64,000 nt of DNA from an uncultured Latescibacterota bacterium (GTDB taxonomy: Bacteria > Latescibacterota > UBA2968 > UBA8231), in assembly GCA_951813615.1 (NCBI GenBank), contig OX638377.1, forward strand, positions 744,001 through 808,000, written 5' to 3'. This document shows, piece after piece, positions 33,789-42,711 of the stretch. The position numbers were made by a program, and so were the translations under genes. A model generated the notes under the pieces. It was not told where the DNA came from, searched no databases, and saw only the letters and a list, made by a program, of their open reading frames with translations. The number at the start of each line of letters is the position of its first letter. The stretch's first letter is position 1.

Positions 33789-36626
33789 ATGTTTCGGCTA
33801 ACAGAGAGCGACCTGAATCGGCGTAAAGAATACCTCAGGGGAAGTTTTCCACTCCTCTACGACGTGGAACTTCGACAAACATTGTATTCGGTATTCTGGC
33901 GGGTTGGTCGCTCTTCTTTTTTTCTGCTGTTCGCCCTCCTGCTGCTGCCAGCGATTCTGCGCGCCCAATCCCTCACTATTGACCCGAATGCGCTCGACTT
34001 AGGTGTAGTCGGCGTTGGCGTCGAGGCGCGAGCGTCCGTTTCCCTCGAAAATCTGCAGGACGACGCGCTTGAGGTGATCGTCGGCATTAGCGGTGCCGGT
34101 TTTGGCGCGTCACCGGATACGTTGCGCTTGGACGGCAAGGGCGTCAGCAGTGTCGAAGTGCGCTTCAGCGCGACTGCGGCCGGAGAATATGCGGGCGAAC
34201 TGACGTTGCAGGTAGCCGCCTTGTTCAAAGACGAGCGCTTGGTCGTGCCGCTCCAAGCGGTGGCCGTCGTTCCGACCCTAGCACTTTTGCCGACCGAAGG
34301 GCTGGATTTTGGTGCAGTGCCCGTCGGGGAAGTGGCGACGGCGACCGTTACTGTCAAAAACACGGGTACCGTGCCCGTGGTGTCCGGGCGGATGGGCGTT
34401 GACGATCCACAGGGGCCCTTTAGCGTTGCGGGCGATGTCGGCCCTTGGCCTGCTCCCGGCGATGAAACGCGGATTGACGTTGCGTTTGCCCCAACGCGCG
34501 CGGGGTCGGTCGCGACGGAGTTCGTCGTCGCCGTGCCTAGTTTTGGGACTTGGTCTATTCCTCTGCGGGGAAGTGGTACAGTGGCCCAAGCGGCCTTTTC
34601 GCCCCTCCCGCAAGTGGGTCTCGACTTTGGTATTGTCGAAGTGGGCCAGCGCCTAACGCGCCGCGTGACCGTCCTCAATCAGGGCCAGGCCGAACTGCAC
34701 ATTGAAAACGTCGCCATTGAGGGCGCGGCTTTTGCCCTCGGGGCCGGGGACTCGTCAGCGACTATTGCTCCCGAAGGGCGGCTCGCCTTGAGCGCGGTGT
34801 TTGTGCCACAGAGTGAAGGGGATCGAAGCGGCGTCCTGCGCCTGCACACTAGCGATCCGCAAGCCGCCACCGTTGCCATCCCCCTCGCGGGTCGCGGCCA
34901 AATCAGCCCGCCGCGGATCGAGATTATCAATAGCGGCATTGACTTCGGCAGCGTGCCCATCGGCAAGACCGCGCGCGATCATTTGCTGTTGTGGAACAAG
35001 GGCAGTCAGCCGGGCGTGGTGGAGATCGCCGTGGCTGCGGACGAGGGCGTTGAATTTGGCATTGAACAGCACTCGGTCCTCATCCAGCCTCAAGCCAGCG
35101 TCCCCGTGGCGCTGAGTTTCTCGCCCAAGGAATCCGGTCCGCGCCAAGCCATTCTCCAAGTAGAGGCCGAAGCCGAGCGCCAGATTGTGCGCTTGCAGGG
35201 CGTAGGCCAGTTTTTCGCCCTCAGCCCGACAACGGTGGATTTCGGTCGAGTCGCCGTCGGCGAAAGCAGCAGCCGCGTCGTCGAAATAGCCAATGTGGGC
35301 AATGCCGACTTTGAAATTCACCAGCTTCGCTCGCCGAGCGCTGAATTTACTGCTCATACCCCAATTGACGCCGACAGCAAGTTCCTGTTGCCGGCCCAAA
35401 GCCAGCGCACCTTGCCGCTGCACGTGGCCTTCAGCCCGTCGGCTCGCGGAGCAATTTCGGGGACCTTGCGCTTGGACGGCTTGGGCGCGAATGAGATGAT
35501 GACGCTCGACGTCCTGCTCAAGGGCAACGGCGTGGCCGCGGAAATCGAGGTGAATCCGGCGGGCGTCGTCGATTTTGGCTACGTGACCTTAGGGGAACAG
35601 GCGGAAAGGACCTTCGTGGCCACCAACGTCGGCGATACCGTGTTGCAAGTCGAGGCGCACCCCGAAAGCAAAGAAGCCCATATTGCGCCGACGCAATTCG
35701 CATTGGCCCCAGGCGAGTCCGCGCGCCTCACGCTCTTTTTTGCGCCCGATGCCTTGGGCGACCGCCGAGGACGCGTTTTGTTGGTCAGCAACGACGTCAA
35801 GGACCGCGCCCGTCCGCTCGAATACAAGGGACAGGGGGTGCTCGCAGACATCCACTTGGCGCAGATTGTCGAAGTTCTGGTTTCGCGCGGCGAGCAGACC
35901 CAGCCCTTGGCCGTCGGCTGGGACAACGCCCCCGTCGTGCAAAAAGACGGCACCAAAGTGGATGTGGCCTTTGCAATTCCCGACTCGCTGCGGCAGGCGC
36001 TAATCGGTCGCGAGATGGTCGTCGAGTGGACCCTACTCGACGAAAACTATGCTCCCAAAAGCAAAAGCAGTACCCAAAAGCAGAAGGTTGCGATCTACGA
36101 GTCGAGCGGCGGGCGCGTCTTAGCCGAGGATCTCAACTTGCTGCTGTCGGAAGAAGACAATCGCCGCGTGCGGCTCAAAATTACTACCCATAGCTACCCG
36201 GGTGCTCCGCCGCAGAGCGTGTCGCAGATTTTGGAAGCCGGGGGCTGGAAATGGGAATTTGAGGCCAAGCCACTGGTTTCCTTTTTGACGATTCGTCCCG
36301 GGCGCGCTTATAGCGATGCCGACGGCAACGCGGTCCCGGGCCAAACTGAGCGCCTGATTGGCTTGCCCGGATTGGCCTTTGCTGGCTGGCACAATGTGGA
36401 TAGCCCATCGATTTCCGGCATCCATTTCACCGCCATCGGCAATGTCCTCGAAGCCCTTTCAACCGGCAACTCACTGGCCATTTCGCTGGGCGTGGCCATT
36501 TCCTTTTACAAGGATCAGTTTCTCTTCGGCTTCGGCTGGGACATTTACGACAGCCGACCCCGCGCCAAAAAGAAAGGCTCGCAGGACTACATTATGACCT
36601 TTAAGTACTCGGGATTGTTCAAGTGA
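33789..36626 (+). CDS. Secreted multi-ASH (choice-of-anchor D) repeat protein
   Basis: This 945-residue protein contains about six immunoglobulin-like ASH/HYDIN or choice-of-anchor D repeats between residues 60 and 690. Each opens with a LDFG-x-V-x-V-G motif (LDLGVVGVG, LDFGAVPVG, LDFGIVEVG, IDFGSVPIG, VDFGRVAVG, VDFGYVTLG). The remaining about 250 residues have no motif I recognise and end in a beta-rich segment. The hydrophobic signal lies at about 43-59, so the true start may be the TTG at 33882, which would put MYSVFWR just before it. No sorting domain is visible. A periplasmic or surface structural role is inferred. Confidence 0.7.
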   Translation: MFRLTESDLNRRKEYLRGSFPLLYDVELRQTLYSVFWRVGRSSFFLLFALLLLPAILRAQSLTIDPNALDLGVVGVGVEARASVSLENLQDDALEVIVGISGAGFGASPDTLRLDGKGVSSVEVRFSATAAGEYAGELTLQVAALFKDERLVVPLQAVAVVPTLALLPTEGLDFGAVPVGEVATATVTVKNTGTVPVVSGRMGVDDPQGPFSVAGDVGPWPAPGDETRIDVAFAPTRAGSVATEFVVAVPSFGTWSIPLRGSGTVAQAAFSPLPQVGLDFGIVEVGQRLTRRVTVLNQGQAELHIENVAIEGAAFALGAGDSSATIAPEGRLALSAVFVPQSEGDRSGVLRLHTSDPQAATVAIPLAGRGQISPPRIEIINSGIDFGSVPIGKTARDHLLLWNKGSQPGVVEIAVAADEGVEFGIEQHSVLIQPQASVPVALSFSPKESGPRQAILQVEAEAERQIVRLQGVGQFFALSPTTVDFGRVAVGESSSRVVEIANVGNADFEIHQLRSPSAEFTAHTPIDADSKFLLPAQSQRTLPLHVAFSPSARGAISGTLRLDGLGANEMMTLDVLLKGNGVAAEIEVNPAGVVDFGYVTLGEQAERTFVATNVGDTVLQVEAHPESKEAHIAPTQFALAPGESARLTLFFAPDALGDRRGRVLLVSNDVKDRARPLEYKGQGVLADIHLAQIVEVLVSRGEQTQPLAVGWDNAPVVQKDGTKVDVAFAIPDSLRQALIGREMVVEWTLLDENYAPKSKSSTQKQKVAIYESSGGRVLAEDLNLLLSEEDNRRVRLKITTHSYPGAPPQSVSQILEAGGWKWEFEAKPLVSFLTIRPGRAYSDADGNAVPGQTERLIGLPGLAFAGWHNVDSPSISGIHFTAIGNVLEALSTGNSLAISLGVAISFYKDQFLFGFGWDIYDSRPRAKKKGSQDYIMTFKYSGLFK

Positions 36627-37572
36627 ACAGACGGCGGTACACCATAGCCGCCGCGCACAAGTCCTGCGCTCCCATCCCCGTTAGGTAGACTGCGCTTGGT
36701 GCTATGGTGCCAAGCCGCCCGCAGGCGGCGTCGCCGATGTCGAGCACTGTGTCTTCGGCGTTCCGCGCTAAGGCGATCTGTTCGGCTTGGCCCTGCTCGG
36801 CCGAAAAGCGGAATTCCCCAGATTTCTGGGCTTGGGCGAGCACATCGACGACTACCGTGCGCTCGCAGAGTACTTCCGGCGCGAGTTGGCGGGTGCGACT
36901 GTCTCCGGCGAGGACCGCGAGGTAGGGGACCTCGGCTAGGGCTGCGGAGGTCAAAATGGGTTGCGGCGTCGGCACGGCCGTCAGCACGGCGTCGGCCCCG
37001 GCGATGCACGATTCTAGCGACGTTGCTACCCGCAGACGCGCTCGCAGGTCCGGCTCGACCGCTTGGGCAAACGCCGCCCGGTTTGCCGCCCGGCGACTCG
37101 TGCAGACAACCTCCTCTAAATCAAAGAGTTCGTCGCAGGAGAGGGCCAAGGTCCGTGCGATTCGGCCGGTCCCTAAAATGGCGACTCGCTTGAGGACCGT
37201 GCCCGCTAGATATTGGAGACCTAGTGCCCCGGCCGCGCCGGTTCGCCGGTCGGTGATGAATCCGGCTTCGAGCCGACATGATCGGCCCTGTTGCAGATCT
37301 TCGAATGCGATGTACGCCTCCCGCTTGGCCAGCCGCCCGCTCGCCACGTCTGAGAATTCTTCGATGATCTTTCTCGCGCGAAACTTTCCCGGCCACTCGG
37401 CTGGCATGTCTAAGCGAAAGTAGTCGAGTGCCCCGCGCTTTTCGACGGACTCGGTGCGCGGCGGATTGTCGATGACCCCCGCGCCGTACCGCTCAAACGC
37501 TTGGTGACAGGCGGCGAGAAAATCAGCCGTGGAAAAGCGATGGGCAAAGGTTTCTTCGCGCAGGAGATCCAT
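36619..37572 (-). CDS. Ornithine cyclodeaminase / mu-crystallin family protein
   Basis: This 317-residue protein has the OCD/mu-crystallin fold: a GAAGALGLQYLA block near 130, the nucleotide loop ILGTGRIARTLAL near 145 and a late DIGDAACG. Members include ornithine cyclodeaminase, alanine dehydrogenase and ketimine reductase. The start at 37572 follows AAGGAGG; a 9-codon extension is dropped. The 3' end overlaps the ASH-repeat gene by 8 bases. Substrate is uncertain. Confidence 0.83.
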   Translation of the reverse strand: MDLLREETFAHRFSTADFLAACHQAFERYGAGVIDNPPRTESVEKRGALDYFRLDMPAEWPGKFRARKIIEEFSDVASGRLAKREAYIAFEDLQQGRSCRLEAGFITDRRTGAAGALGLQYLAGTVLKRVAILGTGRIARTLALSCDELFDLEEVVCTSRRAANRAAFAQAVEPDLRARLRVATSLESCIAGADAVLTAVPTPQPILTSAALAEVPYLAVLAGDSRTRQLAPEVLCERTVVVDVLAQAQKSGEFRFSAEQGQAEQIALARNAEDTVLDIGDAACGRLGTIAPSAVYLTGMGAQDLCAAAMVYRRLFT

Positions 37573-37590
37573 AATCCCTCCTTTGTTTGC

Positions 37591-37619
37591 TTGACTCAAC
37601 TTGCCGTTTTTTATTCATT
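37591..37619 (+). promoter_or_regulatory. Candidate promoter of the nine-gene cell-shape operon
   Basis: TTGACT (37591-37596) is followed after 17 bases by TTCATT, a weak -10, about 15 bases before the first start. The -35 hexamer is good, but the -10 matches at only three positions and the spacing to the start is short. Confidence 0.25.
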
Positions 37620-37633
37620 AAAGATGTTGGAGC

Positions 37634-38098
37634 ATGGATCGACAAAATCCCTATGTGCAGGAGCTAATTTTGTGGGGGCTGGCCACTGTGGCCATAGCCC
37701 TTCTCCTCAAGGCGGCCTTTTGGCCGCACGCTGCTGCACCCGAGCCAACGCCCCAACAGGAAGTCCCCAAGTCGGAAACTGCTCCCCAACTCAGCCCCAT
37801 TCGGGTCGAAATTCTCAACGGCGGAGGCGAATCGCAAGTCGCCGCCCGCCTGCGCAAAAAGGCACGTGCCCTCGGGTTAGACGTAATTCACGAGGGCAAT
37901 GCGCCCAGCTTCAATCACTTGCACACTCTCGTCGTCGATTTGGACGGCGATATCGAGCAAGCTCGACAAGTGGCGGACATTTTGGGAATACCTCATTTTA
38001 TTCAGCAGCAGAAGGAAAGCCAATTCAGTCTGGCGAGCGTCTCGATTATCATCGGGCGCGATTACCGTCGCATCGGCCTGCTCGATCCGGCCAAGTAA
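37634..38098 (+). CDS. LytR_C-domain membrane protein
   Basis: This 154-residue protein has one N-terminal membrane segment (about 12-28) and a proline-rich linker. A LytR/CpsA/Psr C-terminal domain follows, starting IRVEILNGGGESQVAARL and ending in SIIIGRDY. It lacks the LCP catalytic domain. In FCB-type genomes such stand-alone LytR_C proteins often sit upstream of rsfS. It is the first gene of the operon running to 46824. Function is unknown; the domain is thought to bind cell-envelope components. Confidence 0.75.
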   Translation: MDRQNPYVQELILWGLATVAIALLLKAAFWPHAAAPEPTPQQEVPKSETAPQLSPIRVEILNGGGESQVAARLRKKARALGLDVIHEGNAPSFNHLHTLVVDLDGDIEQARQVADILGIPHFIQQQKESQFSLASVSIIIGRDYRRIGLLDPAK

Positions 38099-38114
38099 CT
38101 AAGAGAAAACGTCT

Positions 38115-38516
38115 ATGAGCCTATGTCAGGAGCCGCGCATCGCCCGCATTGTAGAAATTTTACAAGATAAAAAGGCCTTCGCAATAACCTTGCTGGATTT
38201 GCGCGATGTCTCCGACACCTGCGATTGCTTCCTGCTCTGTACGGGCACCTCTGAACAGCACATCCGCAGCCTCGTCGAAGAAGTGCGGGACCGGCTCGCC
38301 GAGATGGGAGAAAAGCCTTGGCACATTGAGGGTGCGGATACTCGGCGCTGGGTGCTGATGGATTACGTCGATTTTGTCGTCCACATTTTTCGCGAGGAGG
38401 CACGCGACTTCTACGCTCTAGAGAGGCTGTGGGGCGATGCCGAGCGCACGGATTTCGCCGATGGAGACGCGCCCGAGGAAGCCGCGGAAACGCCTTTTGA
38501 ATTTTCGACCTTCTAA
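38115..38516 (+). CDS. rsfS: Ribosomal silencing factor RsfS
   Basis: This 133-residue protein matches RsfS/Iojap: DLRDVSDTCDCFLLCTG near 27-43, then SEQHIRSLVEEV, W-HIEGADTRRWVLMDY and VVHIFREEARDFYALERLWGDA. RsfS binds ribosomal protein uL14 and blocks subunit joining when nutrients fall. Length is normal with an acidic tail. Its stop and the mtnA start share one base (TAATG). Confidence 0.95.
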   Translation: MSLCQEPRIARIVEILQDKKAFAITLLDLRDVSDTCDCFLLCTGTSEQHIRSLVEEVRDRLAEMGEKPWHIEGADTRRWVLMDYVDFVVHIFREEARDFYALERLWGDAERTDFADGDAPEEAAETPFEFSTF

Positions 38517-39556
38517 TGCCGATGCAAACGCTCAAATGGCAGGACGATGCGCTGATCCTGCTCGACCAGACTCGCTTGCCCGAGGAACTGGTGTACGCGA
38601 CTTATCGCCACGTCGAGGAGATTGCTTGCGCCATTGAAGAGCTAGTGGTGCGCGGCGCACCGGCCATTGGCTTGGCGGCTGCGTACGGCGTGGTGGTGGG
38701 TGCGCGTGCCGCCGCCGATCGCGCTCCCGAGGCCTTTTGCCGCCGCGTGGAAGCTGACATCGCCCGCCTAGCCCGCACCCGGCCCACCGCGGTCAACCTG
38801 TTTTGGGCCTTGGATCAGATGCAGGAGGTATTGGCGGCGAATCGAGGCCGCGACAACCACGCCATCTGCGACGCCTTGCTAGCGGCTGCGCACTACCTGT
38901 TTGAGGAAGACCGCCAAATCTGTCGCCAGATCGGTGCTCACGGCGCGGCACTTCTGCGCGATGGCAGCCAAGTCATCACCCACTGCAATGCCGGCGGCTT
39001 GGCCACCGCGGATTACGGCACGGCCTTAGGGGTTGTCTATGCAGCCCAAGAGGCGGGCAAGAAAGTCGCCGTTTTTGCCGACGAAACTCGCCCCTTGCTC
39101 CAAGGTTCGCGGCTGACGGCGTGGGAACTGATGCAGAGCGGCATCGACGTCAAGGTCATCTGCGACAATGCGGCCGCGGTCGTGCTGCGGAATGAGGCGA
39201 TTGACTGCTGCATAGTGGGCGCTGACCGCATCGCCAAAAATGGCGATGTGGCCAACAAAATCGGCACCTATGGGTTGGCCATTCTCGCCCGCGAGCACGG
39301 CGTGCCCTTCTACGTGGCCGCGCCGGTCTCGACCCTCGACATGGCCTTGGACTCGGGCACGGAAATTCCCATTGAAAAGCGCGACGCAGCCGAGGTCCGC
39401 GCAGGTATGGGAAAGCCTACAGCCCCGGATGCGGTGCCGGTTTACAACCCGGCTTTTGACGTGACGCCCTGCGACTTGGTGTCGGCGATCATTTCGGAAA
39501 AGGGCGTCGCCCGTGCTCCGTACGAATCCGCCCTGCGCGCTTGGATCGAGTCATGA
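38516..39556 (+). CDS. mtnA: Methylthioribose-1-phosphate isomerase
   Basis: This 346-residue protein has the eIF2B/MtnA fold with VVRGAPAIGLAAAYGV near 45, HCNAGGLATADYGTALGV near 160 and the catalytic GADRIAKNGDVANKIGT near 237. MtnA isomerises MTR-1-phosphate to methylthioribulose-1-phosphate in methionine salvage. Other salvage genes are absent here, so a stand-alone role (for example in a related shunt) is possible. It is translationally coupled to rsfS upstream and to the SPOR gene (ATGA) downstream. Confidence 0.93.
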   Translation: MPMQTLKWQDDALILLDQTRLPEELVYATYRHVEEIACAIEELVVRGAPAIGLAAAYGVVVGARAAADRAPEAFCRRVEADIARLARTRPTAVNLFWALDQMQEVLAANRGRDNHAICDALLAAAHYLFEEDRQICRQIGAHGAALLRDGSQVITHCNAGGLATADYGTALGVVYAAQEAGKKVAVFADETRPLLQGSRLTAWELMQSGIDVKVICDNAAAVVLRNEAIDCCIVGADRIAKNGDVANKIGTYGLAILAREHGVPFYVAAPVSTLDMALDSGTEIPIEKRDAAEVRAGMGKPTAPDAVPVYNPAFDVTPCDLVSAIISEKGVARAPYESALRAWIES

Positions 39557-40329
39557 GAAGCTACCCAATCCCATTATTGCTGGTGGCCCTGCTGGCCACA
39601 GCCCATTGCGCGAGCGCGCCGCGTTGGCGCAGTGACTCGGGCGACGCGGCACCCACCAGTCGCGAAGAATTCGACCCGCGTACTCTCGACGAAGACTCGT
39701 TGCTAATTGAGCCGGTGCAAGGCGAGAGTCCCGACCAAACCCAAACCCCAGCGGCGTCGGCGCTCCCCGCGCAAGACCGCACTCCGGTAGCGAACGCTGC
39801 GGTCTATCGCCTCCAGCTAGTGGCCCTGAGCGATGAAGCCCTAGCCCGCCAGCGCCGCGCCGAATTAGAACGCGCGCTCGGTGTGAGGGTTTATTTAGTG
39901 GCTCGCAACGAGCACTCGGTGCTACAAGCTGGCCAATACGCCACCCGCGCCGAGGCCGCAGCACTCAAGAAGCAGGTCGACGCGCTCGGCACGGACTACG
40001 CCGACGCCTATGTCGTCGAGGTCTCGGTGAGTACGGTGCCCGACTCTGAGCCGACTGAGCCTGCGCTCGAACCAGTGAGTACCATTGGCTGGAAGGTACA
40101 GATTGCCCAGTTCCTACAACACGACGAGGCCAGCCGCCTCGCGGCCGACGCAAAAAAGCGCCTGAAGCGCGAAGACATCCACGTGATCTTTAAGGCACCT
40201 TACTACAAGATCGAAGTCGGCAACTACCGCACCGAGGCGCAAGCTCAGGCCGCGGCCGAGCGAATCGGGAAGTACTATCCTCTCGCCCTCAAGGTCCGCT
40301 CCCAGATACTCATCCCGCAGGAGAACTGA
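39553..40329 (+). CDS. SPOR-domain envelope protein
   Basis: This 258-residue protein starts at ATG 39553 (ATGA overlap with mtnA) with a signal sequence ending ATAHC, a weak lipobox that may make it a lipoprotein. Two SPOR-like repeats follow: YRLQLVALSDEALARQ to YVVEVSVS (about 80-155), and WKVQIAQFLQHDEASRL to LKVRSQIL (about 178-255). SPOR domains bind denuded peptidoglycan at the division site. Position before mltD and the elongation genes fits envelope growth. Confidence 0.82.
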   Translation: MRSYPIPLLLVALLATAHCASAPRWRSDSGDAAPTSREEFDPRTLDEDSLLIEPVQGESPDQTQTPAASALPAQDRTPVANAAVYRLQLVALSDEALARQRRAELERALGVRVYLVARNEHSVLQAGQYATRAEAAALKKQVDALGTDYADAYVVEVSVSTVPDSEPTEPALEPVSTIGWKVQIAQFLQHDEASRLAADAKKRLKREDIHVIFKAPYYKIEVGNYRTEAQAQAAAERIGKYYPLALKVRSQILIPQEN

Positions 40330-40335
40330 CGCGCC

Positions 40336-42237
40336 ATGCGCTTGTGTTGCTGTGTCATTGCATTGCTGCTGATGGCCTGTGCCCATGGCAAAAGCACGGG
40401 GCCTTTGGTCTTTGACGAGACTACTACACCGGTCATGCCGACGGTTGCAGACCCACCACCGGATACGGCCGACCTGCGCGCCGTGCGCTGGCACTTGCTC
40501 CTCGCTATCGAAAGCCATGCTCTCGGGCAGACCCAGCGGGCGCAAGAGGCTCTCGACGTGGCCTTTGGCATTCTCGCCGACCTCGACGAGCACGACGCGC
40601 TCGTGGATACCGCGCAGGCCGCGACGCTAGGCTTGGCTATTGAGCGGGCGTACCTCGACCTGCTGCCTCACTTGGAGCGCTTTCCCGCCGACAGCCACTT
40701 GAACCTGCTGCTCGAAGGGATATTTGAGGAAAAAATCGAACACCTGCCGGCAGATGCCGAGCCTTTGCTCCTCATCCACCAGCTCGGCCGCCGCTGTGAC
40801 ATGCCAATTGACGCCAATGACCGCGTCGTCGCCAGCCTCCAATTTTTCCAGACGCGGGGTCGCAAGACCTTTGCCACTTGGTTGCAGCGCGCCGGGCGCT
40901 ACCGCACGCTGATCGGCGATATTCTCCGGCGCGAGGGGATGCCCAGCGACCTTTTTTACCTAGCAGTCATCGAGAGCGGCCTCAACCCAAGGGCCTATTC
41001 GCGGTCGCGGGCCGTGGGGTTGTGGCAGTTTATGGCGCGCACCGGCCGCATGATGGGCCTCAAACGCACCCACTGGGTCGACGAGCGACGCGACCCGATC
41101 AAGGCGACTGTTGCTGCTGCCCGGTATTTAAAAGACCTGTTCGCAGAGTTCGGCGACTGGCGCTTGGCGTTGGCCGCGTACAACGGCGGACCAGGACGAG
41201 TCCGCCGGGCCATCGCCCGCGCCGATACCAACGATTACTGGCAGCTCGATCTGCCCCGCGAAACAAAAAACTACGTGCCGCTCTTCATGGCCGCGGCCGT
41301 CATAGCCAAAGAACCACAACTTTTTGGCTTTGAACCCCAAGCCGAAGCGCCAGCCTTTGCATACGAGGAAGTCGTCCTGCCCAAAGACTGGCTTTACGTC
41401 GACCTGAAAGCGGCGGCCCAACTGCTGGGCATAGAACGCCAGGTATTGCACGACCTCAATCCCGAGTTGCGCCAAGACATCACGCCGCCGAGCAACCGCT
41501 CGCCTTATGTTTTGAAGGTACCGCCGGGCAAGGGCCAGATATTGCTCGACCAGTACGCTAGCCTGCCGGTCCCGCCAGGGGTAGCGATCCATCAGTACCA
41601 AGTGCAACGTGGCGACACGATCTCTGGCATCGCCCAGACCTTTGGCGTTTCCACGCGGGTGGTTATCGCGGCCAATAGCCTCAAAAACCCCCATTCCATC
41701 CGGCCGCGACAAATTCTCTATATCCCGATCTCGGCTCCGATTGTCCAGAATGCTAAGCAAGCGGACCGCAGCCAGAAGACCTATACCGTGCGCCCGAAAG
41801 ATTCGCTCAGCACCATCGCTTCCCAGCACGGGGTTCGCTTACGAGACCTGATGAGGTGGAACGAACTCAAAACCACGCTGATCAAACCCGGTCAGGAATT
41901 GGTGCTGCAACAGCAGCCGAACCCCCAAAAGGTACCAAACGGCGGTGAAACCTATACCGTGCAGCCGGGTGATACACTGTGGGGTTTGTCCCGGCGATTT
42001 GCGGTTAGCGTCGCCGATTTGCAGGCGTGGAACAGGCTCGAAAAGGCGCTGATTAAACCCGGTCAACAGCTAACCGTGACCAACGAGCAAGCGCAGGTGT
42101 ACACCGTGGTCTCGGGCGATACGCTGCACAGTATCGCCCGCAAATTCGGCCTTGCTCCCAGCGAGATTGCCCGCCAGAACAACATCGGCCTCTCGGAGAC
42201 GCTGCTGGCGGGTATGACCTTGCAGATTCCGAGGTGA
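40336..42237 (+). CDS. mltD: Membrane-bound lytic murein transglycosylase D with four LysM domains
   Basis: This 633-residue lipoprotein (lipobox L-M-A-C15) has an SLT domain with catalytic E213 in VIESGLNPRAYSRSRAVG and the AAYNGGPGRVRRAI substrate block. Four C-terminal LysM peptidoglycan-binding repeats begin near residues 418, 477, 538 and 583, with GDTISGIA, KDSLSTIA, GDTLWGLS and GDTLHSIA. MltD cleaves glycan strands to 1,6-anhydro ends. The usual protein has two or three LysM repeats, so four is at the high end. It is six bases after the SPOR gene. Confidence 0.93.
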   Translation: MRLCCCVIALLLMACAHGKSTGPLVFDETTTPVMPTVADPPPDTADLRAVRWHLLLAIESHALGQTQRAQEALDVAFGILADLDEHDALVDTAQAATLGLAIERAYLDLLPHLERFPADSHLNLLLEGIFEEKIEHLPADAEPLLLIHQLGRRCDMPIDANDRVVASLQFFQTRGRKTFATWLQRAGRYRTLIGDILRREGMPSDLFYLAVIESGLNPRAYSRSRAVGLWQFMARTGRMMGLKRTHWVDERRDPIKATVAAARYLKDLFAEFGDWRLALAAYNGGPGRVRRAIARADTNDYWQLDLPRETKNYVPLFMAAAVIAKEPQLFGFEPQAEAPAFAYEEVVLPKDWLYVDLKAAAQLLGIERQVLHDLNPELRQDITPPSNRSPYVLKVPPGKGQILLDQYASLPVPPGVAIHQYQVQRGDTISGIAQTFGVSTRVVIAANSLKNPHSIRPRQILYIPISAPIVQNAKQADRSQKTYTVRPKDSLSTIASQHGVRLRDLMRWNELKTTLIKPGQELVLQQQPNPQKVPNGGETYTVQPGDTLWGLSRRFAVSVADLQAWNRLEKALIKPGQQLTVTNEQAQVYTVVSGDTLHSIARKFGLAPSEIARQNNIGLSETLLAGMTLQIPR

Positions 42238-42238
42238 C

Positions 42239-42709
42239 ATGATTGTTGCGATCCGCTATATTCTCTTGCTGGCATTGGCCTTCGTCCTGCAAACCACTTG
42301 GGCCGATTCCATCAAAGTATGGTCGACCAAACCCGATCTATTGATCGTAACGTTGAGCTTCATCGCGCTGCGCAGCGGGCCGATTGTTGGGGCCTACATG
42401 GGGCTGGGAGTCGGCATCTTCCAAGATATGTATCTACCTGCGGACCTCGGAGTCAACGCGCTCGCCAAGTCACTCATCGGCGCGGGCTTCGGCTACGGCC
42501 ATACCCGCGTGGTCGCCGACAGTATCCAGGTCCAGGCCGCACTAGTCTTTGGCGCCGTGATCTGCCATGATCTCATCTACTACGTGGGTGCTGGGGCCGA
42601 TTTGCCCTTTGAGATGAGCGTCATCTTGGGCCGCGCTGTGTATACAGGCTTGGTTAGCGCGGTTTTCTTCTCTGGCGTGGTCGTTAAGCGCTATCTCTTC
42701 CCCGCTTGA
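42239..42709 (+). CDS. mreD: Rod shape-determining membrane protein MreD
   Basis: This 156-residue protein has about five hydrophobic segments and the MreD-like sequence LRSGPIVGAYMGLGVGIFQDMYLPADLGVNALAKSLIG near residues 40-77, here quoted only by its landmarks. MreD belongs to the elongasome with MreB, MreC, PBP2 and RodA. mreB and mreC are not upstream as they usually are. It begins one base after the mltD stop and ends just before mrdA. Confidence 0.85.
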   Translation: MIVAIRYILLLALAFVLQTTWADSIKVWSTKPDLLIVTLSFIALRSGPIVGAYMGLGVGIFQDMYLPADLGVNALAKSLIGAGFGYGHTRVVADSIQVQAALVFGAVICHDLIYYVGAGADLPFEMSVILGRAVYTGLVSAVFFSGVVVKRYLFPA

Positions 42710-42711
42710 TT

